From assembly GCA_026388185.1 (NCBI GenBank), contig JAPLKG010000014.1:248001-312000 (forward strand): DNA of 64,000 nt, written 5' to 3'. A model generated the notes under the pieces. The model saw only the letters and a program-made list of their open reading frames with translations. It did not search any database and was not told where the DNA came from. This stretch comes from Candidatus Eisenbacteria bacterium. Its GTDB lineage: Bacteria; Eisenbacteria; RBG-16-71-46; JAFGJU01. Below are positions 16,932 to 25,655 of this stretch, piece by piece. Position 1 is the first letter of the stretch, and every line of letters starts with the position of its first letter. The translations under genes and the position numbers were made by a program.

Positions 16932-17942
16932 TTACCGATACAATACCTTGATCTTACCCCAGGTCGTTTCTGTCACTGTGGTGGGCCAGGTATTATAGTA
17001 GGTGTCAACAAAGCCCGTTCCTGTTACCGTGTAGGCCGCCCCGGGCCAAGGGTCAGCTTGGATTATGATTGTTCCTCCGACTTTGTCCTTACCCTCAACG
17101 GGAGAGGCTCCAGAACCAATCTCGGTCCAGTACGTCTTCACGTTGTGGTTGTGAAGTCTCGTGAGACTTTCAGACCTAACGTAACCATAGCCGTTGCTGC
17201 CCAAAGAAATCACGGCCACCTCTGGGGTAGTCGCATTGAGCCAAGTGTCGTATGAAGACGTAGCAGAACTATGGTGATGGACCTTGTACACCTCCACGTC
17301 TCCCACCTCCGGCCCGACCGTGGGTTCCACTGAGGGACTTGCCGTGAGGTCACCTCCCATCACCTCATCAAAACCGCCGTACGTGATCTTTAGAACCATA
17401 CTGAGTGCATTTTCGTCCGTCCCGCCGTAGACCCCGGCCCCATTCAAATCCACGCACTTGATGACGACGGGATAGGCTGAACCGGCGTCAAGCGTGATGG
17501 TTTGACCCTTAACCATCGTCTGCCTCTTACTGCCCAGGCAACTCACGTAGTTGTTGTAGGTCTGGGAGGTATAGGAAGAGCCTCTGTCGTATCCGGCGAT
17601 GTTCAACGCGACGCCGGCACTAAGAAGGTTGCACAGGCAGCCGATGTGGTCGGAGTGGTAATGTGACGCAAAGTGGTAGTCAACGCTTGTTATCCCCAGA
17701 CTTTGAACATAGTTCACGATCGGCGAGCAGTTATTGTACGGGCCCTCGTCAACCAGCACGACTTGGCCCAGCGGGCTGATGATGATAGCCCCGTCTCCCT
17801 GTCCGACGTCGACGTGGTGTATCTGAAGCTTACCGTTTCCCAGCGCCGCCAGCAGACACGGGGCCCACAGGGCTAGCAACGCAACACTGAAGATTGCGAC
17901 AACGAATCGCCTGTCCAGAGAAAGACCTCTGCTCTTGCACAT
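16932..17942 (-). CDS. Secreted metallo-beta-lactamase-fold hydrolase, ComEC C-domain type
   Basis: The start is the ATG at 17942 behind AAGGACGGAGGA, giving 336 residues. A signal peptide covers about residues 8-33 (VVAIFSVALLALWAPCLLAALG). The mature part shows HHVDVGQGDGAIIISP, then SHYHSDHIG (the HxHxDH zinc motif), GGDL, KVHHHSS and a final strand region, as in the MBL domain of ComEC/Rec2 and stand-alone relatives. It is probably an extracytoplasmic phosphodiesterase or nuclease. Family members in surface-associated contexts often degrade DNA, but that is inference. It has its own promoter and terminator. Confidence 0.88.
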   Translation of the reverse strand: MCKSRGLSLDRRFVVAIFSVALLALWAPCLLAALGNGKLQIHHVDVGQGDGAIIISPLGQVVLVDEGPYNNCSPIVNYVQSLGITSVDYHFASHYHSDHIGCLCNLLSAGVALNIAGYDRGSSYTSQTYNNYVSCLGSKRQTMVKGQTITLDAGSAYPVVIKCVDLNGAGVYGGTDENALSMVLKITYGGFDEVMGGDLTASPSVEPTVGPEVGDVEVYKVHHHSSATSSYDTWLNATTPEVAVISLGSNGYGYVRSESLTRLHNHNVKTYWTEIGSGASPVEGKDKVGGTIIIQADPWPGAAYTVTGTGFVDTYYNTWPTTVTETTWGKIKVLYR

Positions 17943-18102
17943 ATCCTCCGTCCTTCCGTCAGGTTCTACACCAAGTGAGCTGGGGCTCTCACCGGCTCGC
18001 TCCCCAGCGAATAGGCTACCGAAACGGCAACCTTCCTTCCGACACGTGTCGTTCAAGTCCGTGGGGACTCGACGACACTCTGTTACGCCTCTCTAATACA
18101 TT

Positions 18103-18131
18103 ATTATATCAGAAGATATCCCGAGAAGCAA
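18103..18131 (-). promoter_or_regulatory. Promoter of the MBL-fold gene
   Basis: On the minus strand TTGCTT (18131-18126), 17-base spacer, perfect TATAAT (18108-18103). It leaves a leader of about 155 bases to the ATG at 17942. Confidence 0.65.
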
Positions 18132-18259
18132 GGAATTCAGCGGGTCTGGACGGCCAGCACGGCACAACCGCCCTATTCTTAATGAGATAAGAGCGTTCGG
18201 TCCGGGGGGGAGTCGTTCCCCGTTTCTCGTCGGCGCGACCGCGCACGGTCAATTCGACG

Positions 18260-18288
18260 TTGACCGGGAACCCCGCTTGTCATAGTCT
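18260..18288 (+). promoter_or_regulatory. Candidate promoter for the phospholipase-like gene and mscL
   Basis: TTGACC (18260-18265), 17-base spacer, TAGTCT (18283-18288). A leader of about 115 bases with small hairpins (for example CAGGT/ACCTG near 18375-18388) follows before the ATG at 18409. Confidence 0.4.
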
Positions 18289-18408
18289 GTGAACGATGCG
18301 GGTTTCCTGAGAAGGCGCCTTGTCACCGTCGCGAGCGGCAGGCGTACGTCCATCGCCTATCAGGCGACCCTTCGCAGGTGAGGACCTGTAGCCTGAGGGA
18401 GGTTCGTC

Positions 18409-19404
18409 ATGAAGCAGTTTACTCATGCATGGTTGGCGTTTGCGGCGATCAGGAGACTGGAGGACGTGAAGCTATCTACCGCAGATCGGGAGTGTGCCAA
18501 CTCCCTGACCAGGTGGTTCAAGAATCACAAGGACGGCGTGATAAGGGGGGCATGGTATCCCGATTCAATGATAAAGGACATGGCGAGCAGTCACGTTCTG
18601 AAGATCACACCAGCCGAAAAAGATCAGAGCAAGAATATGTTCAAGGCGCTCCCGGCCACGTACTTGATCCAGGAATGCACGAAGAAATCTCCGCTGAGAG
18701 AGAAGTCCTTCGTGATAGACAAAGAGACGAATCTACCCGATCGATGCGAGTCCATCGCGCATTCGGTGATAGACCATCTCAAGACACAGGAAGGCGAAGA
18801 GAAGGGGTCGCCCGTCTCGCCAAGCGACAACCAGATCGCTCTAATACTCTTCATGTTGAGCCACTACGTGGCAGACGGGCACGTGCCTTTTCATTGCGAC
18901 GCCAGAATGTTTTCGAAGGGGAAGAATCTCCACGCGCACGTGGAGGGCCGGTGGGACGAAGCCGTCAGACACTACTATCGAATTGACGAGGACAACGAAC
19001 GATTCTTTTACGACTCCAATGGATATCCTTTGATGTTTTCCGGTACGGACGAAGAATATGAGTCTTCGTATCTGAGAGCCGTTGATGACTCTCTGAAGAA
19101 CAGGACGTTCACCAAAGAGTTTGGGGACAAGAACAACAACGTTTGGGACTTCATGAGCGCCGTATGTCAGCATTCCTATCTTCTCTCGTACTCCATGATT
19201 CCTCAGGGGTATGACCACACAAACGTTACCCTGAAGAACTGGGAAGCCCTGGGTTCGGCACCGTTTGGGGAAGTCAGCCGGGCGATTCTGTCTGACGCGA
19301 TTGATTCGATAGCGCGGGTTTGGTTCAGGGTCTGGCAGAGATATGTGAAATGGGAAGCAGAGCAGAGGAACACAACAAAACTGCAAGGAGGTCTAGCGTG
19401 CTGA
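18409..19404 (+). CDS. Zinc-dependent phospholipase C / S1-P1 nuclease-like protein
   Basis: This mostly helical protein has 331 residues. [11 protein letters not shown] (about residue 151) followed by [11 protein letters not shown] (about residue 176) matches the zinc-binding His/Asp/Glu pattern of the bacterial phospholipase C and S1/P1 nuclease fold; further His occur near the start (FTHAWLAF). A cleavable signal peptide is not evident, which is unusual because most relatives are secreted. Start ATG follows GGGAGG. Its stop overlaps the GTG start of mscL, so the two are translationally coupled; an envelope role is suggested by that pairing only. Confidence 0.75.
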   Translation: MKQFTHAWLAFAAIRRLEDVKLSTADRECANSLTRWFKNHKDGVIRGAWYPDSMIKDMASSHVLKITPAEKDQSKNMFKALPATYLIQECTKKSPLREKSFVIDKETNLPDRCESIAHSVIDHLKTQEGEEKGSPVSPSDNQIALILFMLSHYVADGHVPFHCDARMFSKGKNLHAHVEGRWDEAVRHYYRIDEDNERFFYDSNGYPLMFSGTDEEYESSYLRAVDDSLKNRTFTKEFGDKNNNVWDFMSAVCQHSYLLSYSMIPQGYDHTNVTLKNWEALGSAPFGEVSRAILSDAIDSIARVWFRVWQRYVKWEAEQRNTTKLQGGLAC

Positions 19405-19853
19405 AGGAATTCAAGGAATTCGCCATGCGTGGCAACGTGGTAGACATGGCCGTGGGTATCATAATCGGCGCGGCCTTTGGTACCATCGTCAACTCGCTTG
19501 TCTCCGACATCATCATGCCGCCCATCGGTCTGTTGCTGGGCAACGTGGACTTCACCAATCTTTTCATAGTGCTGAGACAGGGCGCCGCCTCCGGCCCCTA
19601 TTCTTCTCTTGCTCAGGCCCACGAGGCCGGTGCCGTCACGATGAATTACGGTGTTTTCATCAATGCAATCATAAGCTTCCTCATCGTGGCCTTCGCGGTG
19701 TTCCTTCTCGTTCGGAGTGTCAATAGACTGAAGCGCCCGGTGAAGCCTGCTGCTGCCGCGCCGGCGACGAAAGAGTGTCCTTATTGCCTGTCCGGCATTG
19801 CACTGAAGGCAACGCGCTGTCCATTCTGTACCTCTACGCTGGCCACGGTTTAG
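19398..19853 (+). CDS. mscL: Large-conductance mechanosensitive channel with C-terminal zinc ribbon
   Basis: MscL releases solutes when membrane tension rises. The start is GTG 19398 behind AAGGAGG, overlapping the preceding stop by 7 bases; 152 residues. Seen are the N-terminal amphipathic helix ([19 protein letters not shown]), TM1 pore helix ([23 protein letters not shown]), the periplasmic loop, TM2 ([19 protein letters not shown]), and the charged RLKRP segment. Beyond this a CPYC...CPFC zinc ribbon of about 20 residues replaces the usual C-terminal helix bundle, a variant also found in other bacteria. Confidence 0.93.
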   Translation: MLKEFKEFAMRGNVVDMAVGIIIGAAFGTIVNSLVSDIIMPPIGLLLGNVDFTNLFIVLRQGAASGPYSSLAQAHEAGAVTMNYGVFINAIISFLIVAFAVFLLVRSVNRLKRPVKPAAAAPATKECPYCLSGIALKATRCPFCTSTLATV

Positions 19854-20040
19854 ACCGGGGTGAAGCTATAGTGTGCGGGCAACCATAACCATGCGCATTC
19901 CATCTCTGATGCGCCGCGACACAATCACAAATGCTGAAAAGGCGAGAAAGGCGCAATCTGCCTCTCAGAAGCGAGGACAAATCTGGGTTCGGTGGGTTCG
20001 TACTCGAGACCGACGCCCCGAGGGAAAGGAGTTCAAGCAA

Positions 20041-20589
20041 ATGCACGGAACGTGGATACGATCGTCGATATTGTGTGCTCTCATAGCGCTTACGTCGGTG
20101 ACTTGCCTCCTATGCTGTTCCAAATGGTCACCGCAGAGGAAGCCCGTTGAGTTGCGATACTTTCCGATTGACGACATGGCGGGAATCATCACCAGGTCAC
20201 ACGTTGAGATCGATACCATGATTTCGAGCGACGGCAATGGATCTCTGCGAATTGCAGCGCAGGAATCCACGGTGGTGCGCCTGTTCGAAACGGGCGACGT
20301 TAACGTTGAGAACGCCACGTTGATCTATCAAGCCAGGCTCCGCACGGAAAGAGCGGAGGGTAACGTGTACCTGGAAATGTGGTGCAGTTTTCCTGGCAGG
20401 GGGGAGTTCTTCTCGCGCGGACTCACGATGCCGCTGACCGGTACCACGGATTGGACGACGGTGGAGATACCATTCTTCCTGCAAGGGGGTCAAAATCCTG
20501 ACAATTTGAAGCTCAATCTGGTCATCACCGGGGCGGGAACCGTGTGGGTTGATGACGTTCGTATCATCAAGGCGCCACGCGGGCTTTAG
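20041..20589 (+). CDS. Lipoprotein with a beta-sandwich (CBM-like) domain
   Basis: The start ATG 20041 follows AAAGGAG by 9 bases, giving 182 residues. A lipoprotein signal is clear: basic N-terminus, ALIALTSV, lipobox CLLCC. The mature domain is strand-rich and ends GAGTVWVDDVRIIKAP, the pattern of carbohydrate-binding/galactose-binding-like modules, where the VWVDDV strand closes the jelly roll. LYLEMWCSF-like and DWTTVEIPFFL strands fit. It is probably an envelope lipoprotein that binds glycan; no catalytic residues are apparent. No partner gene is obvious. Confidence 0.75.
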   Translation: MHGTWIRSSILCALIALTSVTCLLCCSKWSPQRKPVELRYFPIDDMAGIITRSHVEIDTMISSDGNGSLRIAAQESTVVRLFETGDVNVENATLIYQARLRTERAEGNVYLEMWCSFPGRGEFFSRGLTMPLTGTTDWTTVEIPFFLQGGQNPDNLKLNLVITGAGTVWVDDVRIIKAPRGL

Positions 20590-20784
20590 CCGTGCCTTTT
20601 CCTACCGAGAGTGCGGGGCATGGTTCAGGGTGCGGGATATCGCCAGGGCGCGCGCATCGTTGTTGGCGGGTAAAAAGGTCTCCGGAGCGGGCAAAATGAT
20701 GCTAGAATTAAGAGCTAGCCATTGGTCGCGTTGCGTCGCGCGGCGAGTTCGACGCGCCGCCGATTGCCTGTGCCCTCGGAGACC

Positions 20785-21132
20785 ATGCACGAGTTAACAG
20801 TAGCCCAGAGAATTCTTGAGATTGCAGAAGAAAAGGCCAGAGATTCTGGCCTTTCCAGGATTACGGGAATAAGAGTCCGCGTGGGCTCTCTTACGACCGT
20901 AGTTCCTGAAGCCCTTGACTTCTGCTTTGGCTTTGCGAGGGAAGATACTCTTGCCGGAAATGCGAATCTCGTAATCGAGGAGGTTCGAGCCGAGGCACGA
21001 TGCAATTCCTGTGGCATTGTTTTTCCGGTGGAGCAATCCTTCTTTCTCGTTTGTTCTTCCTGTGGTTCTTCTGACACGGCCCTGCTGAAAGGAACGGAGC
21101 TTGATTTGTTGAGCATAGAAGGAGAAATCTAG
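20785..21132 (+). CDS. hypA: Hydrogenase nickel incorporation protein HypA
   Basis: HypA delivers nickel, with HypB, to the [NiFe]-hydrogenase large subunit. The protein has 115 residues and begins MHE, the conserved nickel ligands (amino terminus, His2, Glu3); the zinc site is formed by CNSC at about residue 73 and CSSC at about 90. ATG 20785 is chosen because MHE must be N-terminal for nickel binding, although the frame extends upstream. It is the first gene of hypABFCDE. Confidence 0.96.
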   Translation: MHELTVAQRILEIAEEKARDSGLSRITGIRVRVGSLTTVVPEALDFCFGFAREDTLAGNANLVIEEVRAEARCNSCGIVFPVEQSFFLVCSSCGSSDTALLKGTELDLLSIEGEI

Positions 21133-21188
21133 ATCGCACGCAGTCGCGGCTACCCGCAGGCGCCGGATCGCCGTAGATGGGAGCACCA

Positions 21189-21857
21189 ATGAAACAAGTG
21201 AAAGTACTGACGAAGATTCTTGCGGCAAACGACATGATAGCGGCGGAAAACCGTGCTCTACTCGACTCCCACGGTATCTGTTGCATCAACCTCATGAGCT
21301 CGCCGGGTGCGGGCAAGACCACCCTTCTCGAGAAGACCGCACAAATGGTTTCTGGTTCTATTTCGCTGGGAGCGGTGGAAGGCGACTGCGCTACTTCCTT
21401 GGATGGCGAGAGACTCAGCGCCGCGGGCATACCGACCGTTCAGGTAAACACCGGGGGTGGATGTCACCTGGACGCCGGGATGATAAAGAGCGCCCTGCGC
21501 GACCTCGATCTGGAGAAAACAGACCTTCTTTTCATAGAGAACGTAGGCAACCTGATATGTCCCTCTTCGTTCGATCTCGGGGAGCATCACAGAGCCGTAA
21601 TGCTCAGTGTCGCCGAGGGTGACGACAAACCGCTCAAATACCCCGGCATGTTCATCAGTTGCGACGTGATGGTCCTCAGTAAGACGGACCTCGTAGATAA
21701 GTGTGATTTCGATCTCTCTGCCGGCAAGCAGAATGCCCTCAGAGTGAACCCGCGACTGAAAATCCTCGAGCTTTCGAGTCTGGAAGGCGCCGGAATGCGA
21801 GAGTGGACAGAGTTCTTGGAGAAACTGGTCGAGGAAAAGAGAGTTGAAAAGCGATAG
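21189..21857 (+). CDS. hypB: Hydrogenase nickel incorporation GTPase HypB
   Basis: GTP hydrolysis by HypB drives nickel insertion. The start ATG 21189 has GGAG 5 bases upstream; 222 residues. Motifs: P-loop SSPGAGKTTLLEKT (about 38), EGDCATSLDGERL, the metal-binding NTGGGCHLDAGMI with Cys and His, ENVGNLICP, and LSKTDLVD for guanine. The N-terminal CxxCGC or His-rich nickel-storage extension of some HypB proteins is absent. The gene overlaps hypF by 14 bases. Confidence 0.96.
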   Translation: MKQVKVLTKILAANDMIAAENRALLDSHGICCINLMSSPGAGKTTLLEKTAQMVSGSISLGAVEGDCATSLDGERLSAAGIPTVQVNTGGGCHLDAGMIKSALRDLDLEKTDLLFIENVGNLICPSSFDLGEHHRAVMLSVAEGDDKPLKYPGMFISCDVMVLSKTDLVDKCDFDLSAGKQNALRVNPRLKILELSSLEGAGMREWTEFLEKLVEEKRVEKR

Positions 21858-24291
21858 GCGCGACGTTTCTCCTCACTCTTCTCTGCGCTACGAAGCGAAG
21901 ATCCTGGGGCTTGTTCAAGGCGTGGGCTTCAGGCCACACGTGGCCAGGCTCGCCAGGGGACTTAATCTCACGGGCTTCGTCATCAACGACGGCACCGGCG
22001 TGTTCGTCGACATCGAAGGTCCGCAAGAGAGACTCGAACAGTTCTTCGTGCGGCTCGAGACGGAGGCTCCCCCACTTGCAAGAATCTCGACAATCGAGAG
22101 ACATCGGAAGCAACCAGTCGGTCATCGATCTTTCTCCATTCGAGAGAGTCTGAGACCGTCTCAGAGATTTGCCCTAATCTCCCCCGACATTGCAACCTGC
22201 GAGGACTGTCTCGGGGAGTTCCGCGATTCTTCCGACAGACGTCACGGGTATCCCTTCACGAACTGCACCAACTGTGGTCCGCGGTTCACGATCGTGACCG
22301 ACGTGCCCTACGACAGGGTTCGCACCACGATGCGAGATTTCAAGATGTGCGACGCCTGCCGCAGCGAGTACACCGACGAATCAGACCGTCGTTACCACGC
22401 GGAGCCTATCGCTTGCCCGACGTGCGGGCCGTCGATTCGACTCGTGACCAGGGCGGGGACGGCGGTGCTCGGAGAGCCGATCGCGGAGACCGTCGCACTG
22501 TTGAAGGAAGGCGCCATCGTTGCAGTCAAGGGCCTCGGTGGTTATCACCTGGCGTGTGACGCCAGGAACGCTCTGGCCGTCTCCACTTTGAGGAAGAGAA
22601 AGTGTCGAGAGGAAAAACCGCTGGCGATCATGGTTAGAGACATCGATGCGGCCAGGGCGATCTGTATGATGTCCGAGAAGGAGGAAACTCTTCTGACTTC
22701 GCCGCAAAGGCCGATTGTGTTGCTCCAGAAACGCGGAGACATTCTCGTCGCGGACGAGGTCGCTCCACGGAACAAGTACATGGGTGTGATGTTACCGTAC
22801 ACGCCCCTCCATCATCTTCTTCTCGAGGGAACGTCGCCACACGAGGTCTCGGCCCTTGTCATGACGAGCGGCAACCTCACGGACGAACCGCTCGCATACA
22901 AAGACGAAGAGGCCTTGGTGAGGCTGGGCGCCGTGGCCGACTATTTTCTCTTACACGACAGGGATATTGTCACGAGATGCGACGACTCTGTTGCAAAGAT
23001 TCTTCAAGGCAAACCTCAGATGATTCGACGTTCCAGAGGATATGTGCCTGACGCGATTCACATGTCGTTCGCGGGGCGACAGCTTTTGGCAGTGGGAGCG
23101 GAGCTCAAGAACACTTTTTGTCTGGCGAAAGACGATCTTGCGTTTCTAGGCCATCACATAGGAGACCTCAAGAACTTGGAGGCCTACGAGGCCTTCAAGA
23201 CAGGAATAGAGCATCTCAAACGACTACTCTTCATCGAGCCCGAACTCGTCGCTCACGATTTGCATCCCGACTACCTCTCGACTCGCTACGCCTTGGAGAG
23301 TGGCTTGCCATCGCTTGCCGTTCAACATCACCACGCGCACATCGCGAGTTGCATGGCGGAAAACGGGATAGGAACGAGAGTGATCGGTCTTTCATTCGAT
23401 GGAACGGGCTACGGTCCAGACGGTACGGTGTGGGGTGGCGAGTTTCTAGTTGCAGATTTCGAGACGTTCGAGAGACTGGCGCATTTTGCGGCGGTGGAGC
23501 TGCCTGGAGGAGAGGCCGCCATAAACGAGCCATGGCGCATGGCCGTGAGCTATCTTCATGCCACCTTCGGGGAGAAGTTGGCGAGAATGAACATCCCCGT
23601 CGTTGAGAGAATCGGGGACGATAAGACTAACGCCATTGTTCGTATGATTGAGCGAGGGGTGAATTCACCGCTGACTTCCAGCTCGGGAAGACTCTTTGAT
23701 GCAGTCTCATCGCTTGTCGGCCTCAGGGATTTTGTTTCCTTTGAGGGCCAGGCGGCGATGGAGCTCGAAATGGTGGCTTCGGACAAGCCCTGTTTGGAGC
23801 CCTATCCGTACAGGATTGTGGAGCGAGCCAAGCCGTCGCTTCCAGACGTCGCCGGCAAGGCGACACCCACCTGGATACTGGACCTGAGCGCGATGATAGA
23901 ATTCATCTGCGAAGACGTCAGGAAAGGGGAAGCCACCTCAGACATTTCGAGAAGATTCCACGAGACTCTTTCTCGTGCGACTACGGAAATGTGTTGTCTC
24001 ATTCGAACGAAGACCTCTATCAAAGATGTTTGCTTGAGCGGTGGCGTGTTCCAAAATGCCCTTCTTTCCACCCTCCTGGTCGACTCGCTGGATAAGGCGG
24101 GATTCAAAGTGTATCTTCACTCTCTGGTACCCCCTAACGACGGCGGGATAGCGTTGGGCCAGGCGGCCATCGCTTCTTTTGCTGCTCGCACGCAGGTGAC
24201 TGGTGCGCAGGCCGAGCCGGCGGACGCGATTGACGATGCTGCTCGCCGGACAGACGGGGCTCGTGATAATGCCGCCAGAACTAAGGAGTGA
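21844..24291 (+). CDS. hypF: Carbamoyltransferase HypF
   Basis: HypF makes the thiocarbamate on HypE that becomes the cyanide ligands of the hydrogenase iron. The 815 residues hold an acylphosphatase domain (LGLVQGVGFRPHVARLA, about 17-100), two zinc-finger pairs (CEDC/CTNC and CDAC/CPTC, about 119-200), a YrdC-like domain (about 210-390) and a Kae1-like carbamoyl-transfer domain with HHHAHIASCMAENG and LSFDGTGYGPDGTVWGGEFL (about 495-540), ending with GGVFQN and NDGGIALGQ. The start is TTG 21844 inside hypB. A short Ala/Asp-rich tail follows the conserved end. Confidence 0.96.
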   Translation: MKSDRRDVSPHSSLRYEAKILGLVQGVGFRPHVARLARGLNLTGFVINDGTGVFVDIEGPQERLEQFFVRLETEAPPLARISTIERHRKQPVGHRSFSIRESLRPSQRFALISPDIATCEDCLGEFRDSSDRRHGYPFTNCTNCGPRFTIVTDVPYDRVRTTMRDFKMCDACRSEYTDESDRRYHAEPIACPTCGPSIRLVTRAGTAVLGEPIAETVALLKEGAIVAVKGLGGYHLACDARNALAVSTLRKRKCREEKPLAIMVRDIDAARAICMMSEKEETLLTSPQRPIVLLQKRGDILVADEVAPRNKYMGVMLPYTPLHHLLLEGTSPHEVSALVMTSGNLTDEPLAYKDEEALVRLGAVADYFLLHDRDIVTRCDDSVAKILQGKPQMIRRSRGYVPDAIHMSFAGRQLLAVGAELKNTFCLAKDDLAFLGHHIGDLKNLEAYEAFKTGIEHLKRLLFIEPELVAHDLHPDYLSTRYALESGLPSLAVQHHHAHIASCMAENGIGTRVIGLSFDGTGYGPDGTVWGGEFLVADFETFERLAHFAAVELPGGEAAINEPWRMAVSYLHATFGEKLARMNIPVVERIGDDKTNAIVRMIERGVNSPLTSSSGRLFDAVSSLVGLRDFVSFEGQAAMELEMVASDKPCLEPYPYRIVERAKPSLPDVAGKATPTWILDLSAMIEFICEDVRKGEATSDISRRFHETLSRATTEMCCLIRTKTSIKDVCLSGGVFQNALLSTLLVDSLDKAGFKVYLHSLVPPNDGGIALGQAAIASFAARTQVTGAQAEPADAIDDAARRTDGARDNAARTKE

Positions 24292-24297
24292 CAAACG

Positions 24298-24534
24298 ATG
24301 TGTCTAGCCGTCCCGGCCAAGGTTGTGGAACTCCGCGGAGACACGGCGACGATCGACATGGAAGGTGTTCGCAGAGAAGTCAGTGTGCTGCTTGTTCCGG
24401 ACATCAAGGCCGGCGAGTATGTAATCGTTCACGCCGGCTTTGCGATCGGGAAGCTTGACGAACACGAGGCGCTCGAGAGTCTGAAGCTAATCCGGCAGGT
24501 GCTTGGGTCTGGAGAAGAAGGGGTGGGCGGCTAG
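24298..24534 (+). CDS. hypC: Hydrogenase maturation chaperone HypC
   Basis: HypC carries the Fe(CN)2CO group with HypD and binds the hydrogenase large-subunit precursor. The 78 residues begin MCLAVPAKVVEL, with the essential Cys2, and include VHAGFAIGKLDE, both conserved in HypC/HupF. AAGGAG precedes the ATG. It sits six bases after hypF and about 14 before hypD. Confidence 0.96.
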   Translation: MCLAVPAKVVELRGDTATIDMEGVRREVSVLLVPDIKAGEYVIVHAGFAIGKLDEHEALESLKLIRQVLGSGEEGVGG

Positions 24535-24548
24535 AAGAGGGGTGCAGA

Positions 24549-25655
24549 GTGGCACGATTCACAGAAGAGTTCGAAAACCCCGAAGACGCGCGATTGCTGT
24601 TGAGTGAGATAAAGAGTCTCGCTCGATCCTCCCGCAAGAAAGAAATCCGATTCATGGAGGTGTGCGGTACCCACACGGTTGCGATATTCCGTTACGGGAT
24701 CAGGGAGCTTGTTCCGAAGAACATTCACCTTCTCTCTGGTCCCGGCTGTCCGGTTTGTGTCACACCCAATTCCTCCATCGACCAGTTCATAGAACTCAGC
24801 CGAATGCCAGGCGTGATTGGCGCGGTTTTCGGCGACATGATGCGCGTCCCGGGAAGCGATTCCAGCCTCGAGATCGAAAAAGCCGGAGGAGCGGACGTCA
24901 GAGTAGTTTACTCAGGTCTTGATGCGCTCAAGGTGGCCAGGGACAATCCTGACAAACAAGTCGTGTTCTTTGCCGTGGGATTCGAGACGACCGCTCCCAC
25001 CATAGCCGCAACCGTGCTTATTGCCGCGAGAGACGGAGTCGAAAACTTCTTCGTGCTTCCGGCGAACAAGCTTATTCCTCCTGCCATCAGAGCCGTGCTT
25101 GACACGGAAGACCTGGTGCTCGACGGCCTCATATGCCCCGGTCACGTCAGCACGATCATAGGCTCTAGAGTCTATGAGTTCATTCCTTCCCGGTACGGAA
25201 TAGGTGCCGTTGTGACGGGGTTTCAGTCGACCGACATTCTTTTCGCGATCTCTCTTCTCCTCCGGCAAATCGTGGAGGGCAAACCGCGCGTTCAAACCCA
25301 GTACTCCAGGTTGGTGAGCGACGACGGAAATCCTGCGGCGCTCAAGATCATGAACCGAGTGTTCGAGCCCTGCGACTCTTCCTGGCGGGGGCTGGGTTCG
25401 ATTCCCCAGAGCGGGCTCAATCTTCGCCCGGAGTTTGTAAGGTTTGATTTCTCTAACAGACTCGACGCCACCGTTCTCAAATCGAAAGAACCTGAGGGCT
25501 GTCTTTGCGGTGAAGTGCTCCGCGGCAAGAAGGAACCCGTTGATTGCCCGCTCTTCGGCAGCTCGTGTACCCCCGAGGCTCCAGTGGGAGCCTGCATGGT
25601 GACGACCGAGGGTACGTGTCAGGCCTACTATCGTTACAGGGGGAGAGTACGTTGA
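24549..25655 (+). CDS. hypD: Hydrogenase maturation protein HypD
   Basis: HypD is the 4Fe-4S scaffold on which the Fe(CN)2CO cofactor is assembled with HypC. The 368 residues show MEVCGTHTVAIFRYGIREL, GPGCPVCVTP (Cys of the active site), FAVGFETTAPT, GFICPGHVS-like LICPGHVSTIIG, and the C-terminal cluster cysteines (CLCGEVLRGKKEPVDCPLFG and CTPEAPVGACMVTTEGTC). Start is GTG 24549 behind AGAGGGG. Its stop overlaps the hypE start. Confidence 0.96.
   Translation: MARFTEEFENPEDARLLLSEIKSLARSSRKKEIRFMEVCGTHTVAIFRYGIRELVPKNIHLLSGPGCPVCVTPNSSIDQFIELSRMPGVIGAVFGDMMRVPGSDSSLEIEKAGGADVRVVYSGLDALKVARDNPDKQVVFFAVGFETTAPTIAATVLIAARDGVENFFVLPANKLIPPAIRAVLDTEDLVLDGLICPGHVSTIIGSRVYEFIPSRYGIGAVVTGFQSTDILFAISLLLRQIVEGKPRVQTQYSRLVSDDGNPAALKIMNRVFEPCDSSWRGLGSIPQSGLNLRPEFVRFDFSNRLDATVLKSKEPEGCLCGEVLRGKKEPVDCPLFGSSCTPEAPVGACMVTTEGTCQAYYRYRGRVR

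Noticed and set aside
20716-20732. Sigma54 promoter at TTGGTCGCGTTGCG ahead of hypA
   Set aside because: GG and GC are seven bases apart instead of ten.
25385-25420. GGTTCGATTCCCC resembling a tRNA T-arm
   Set aside because: It lies inside hypD in the coding frame, with no matching acceptor stem, D-arm or anticodon arm around it.
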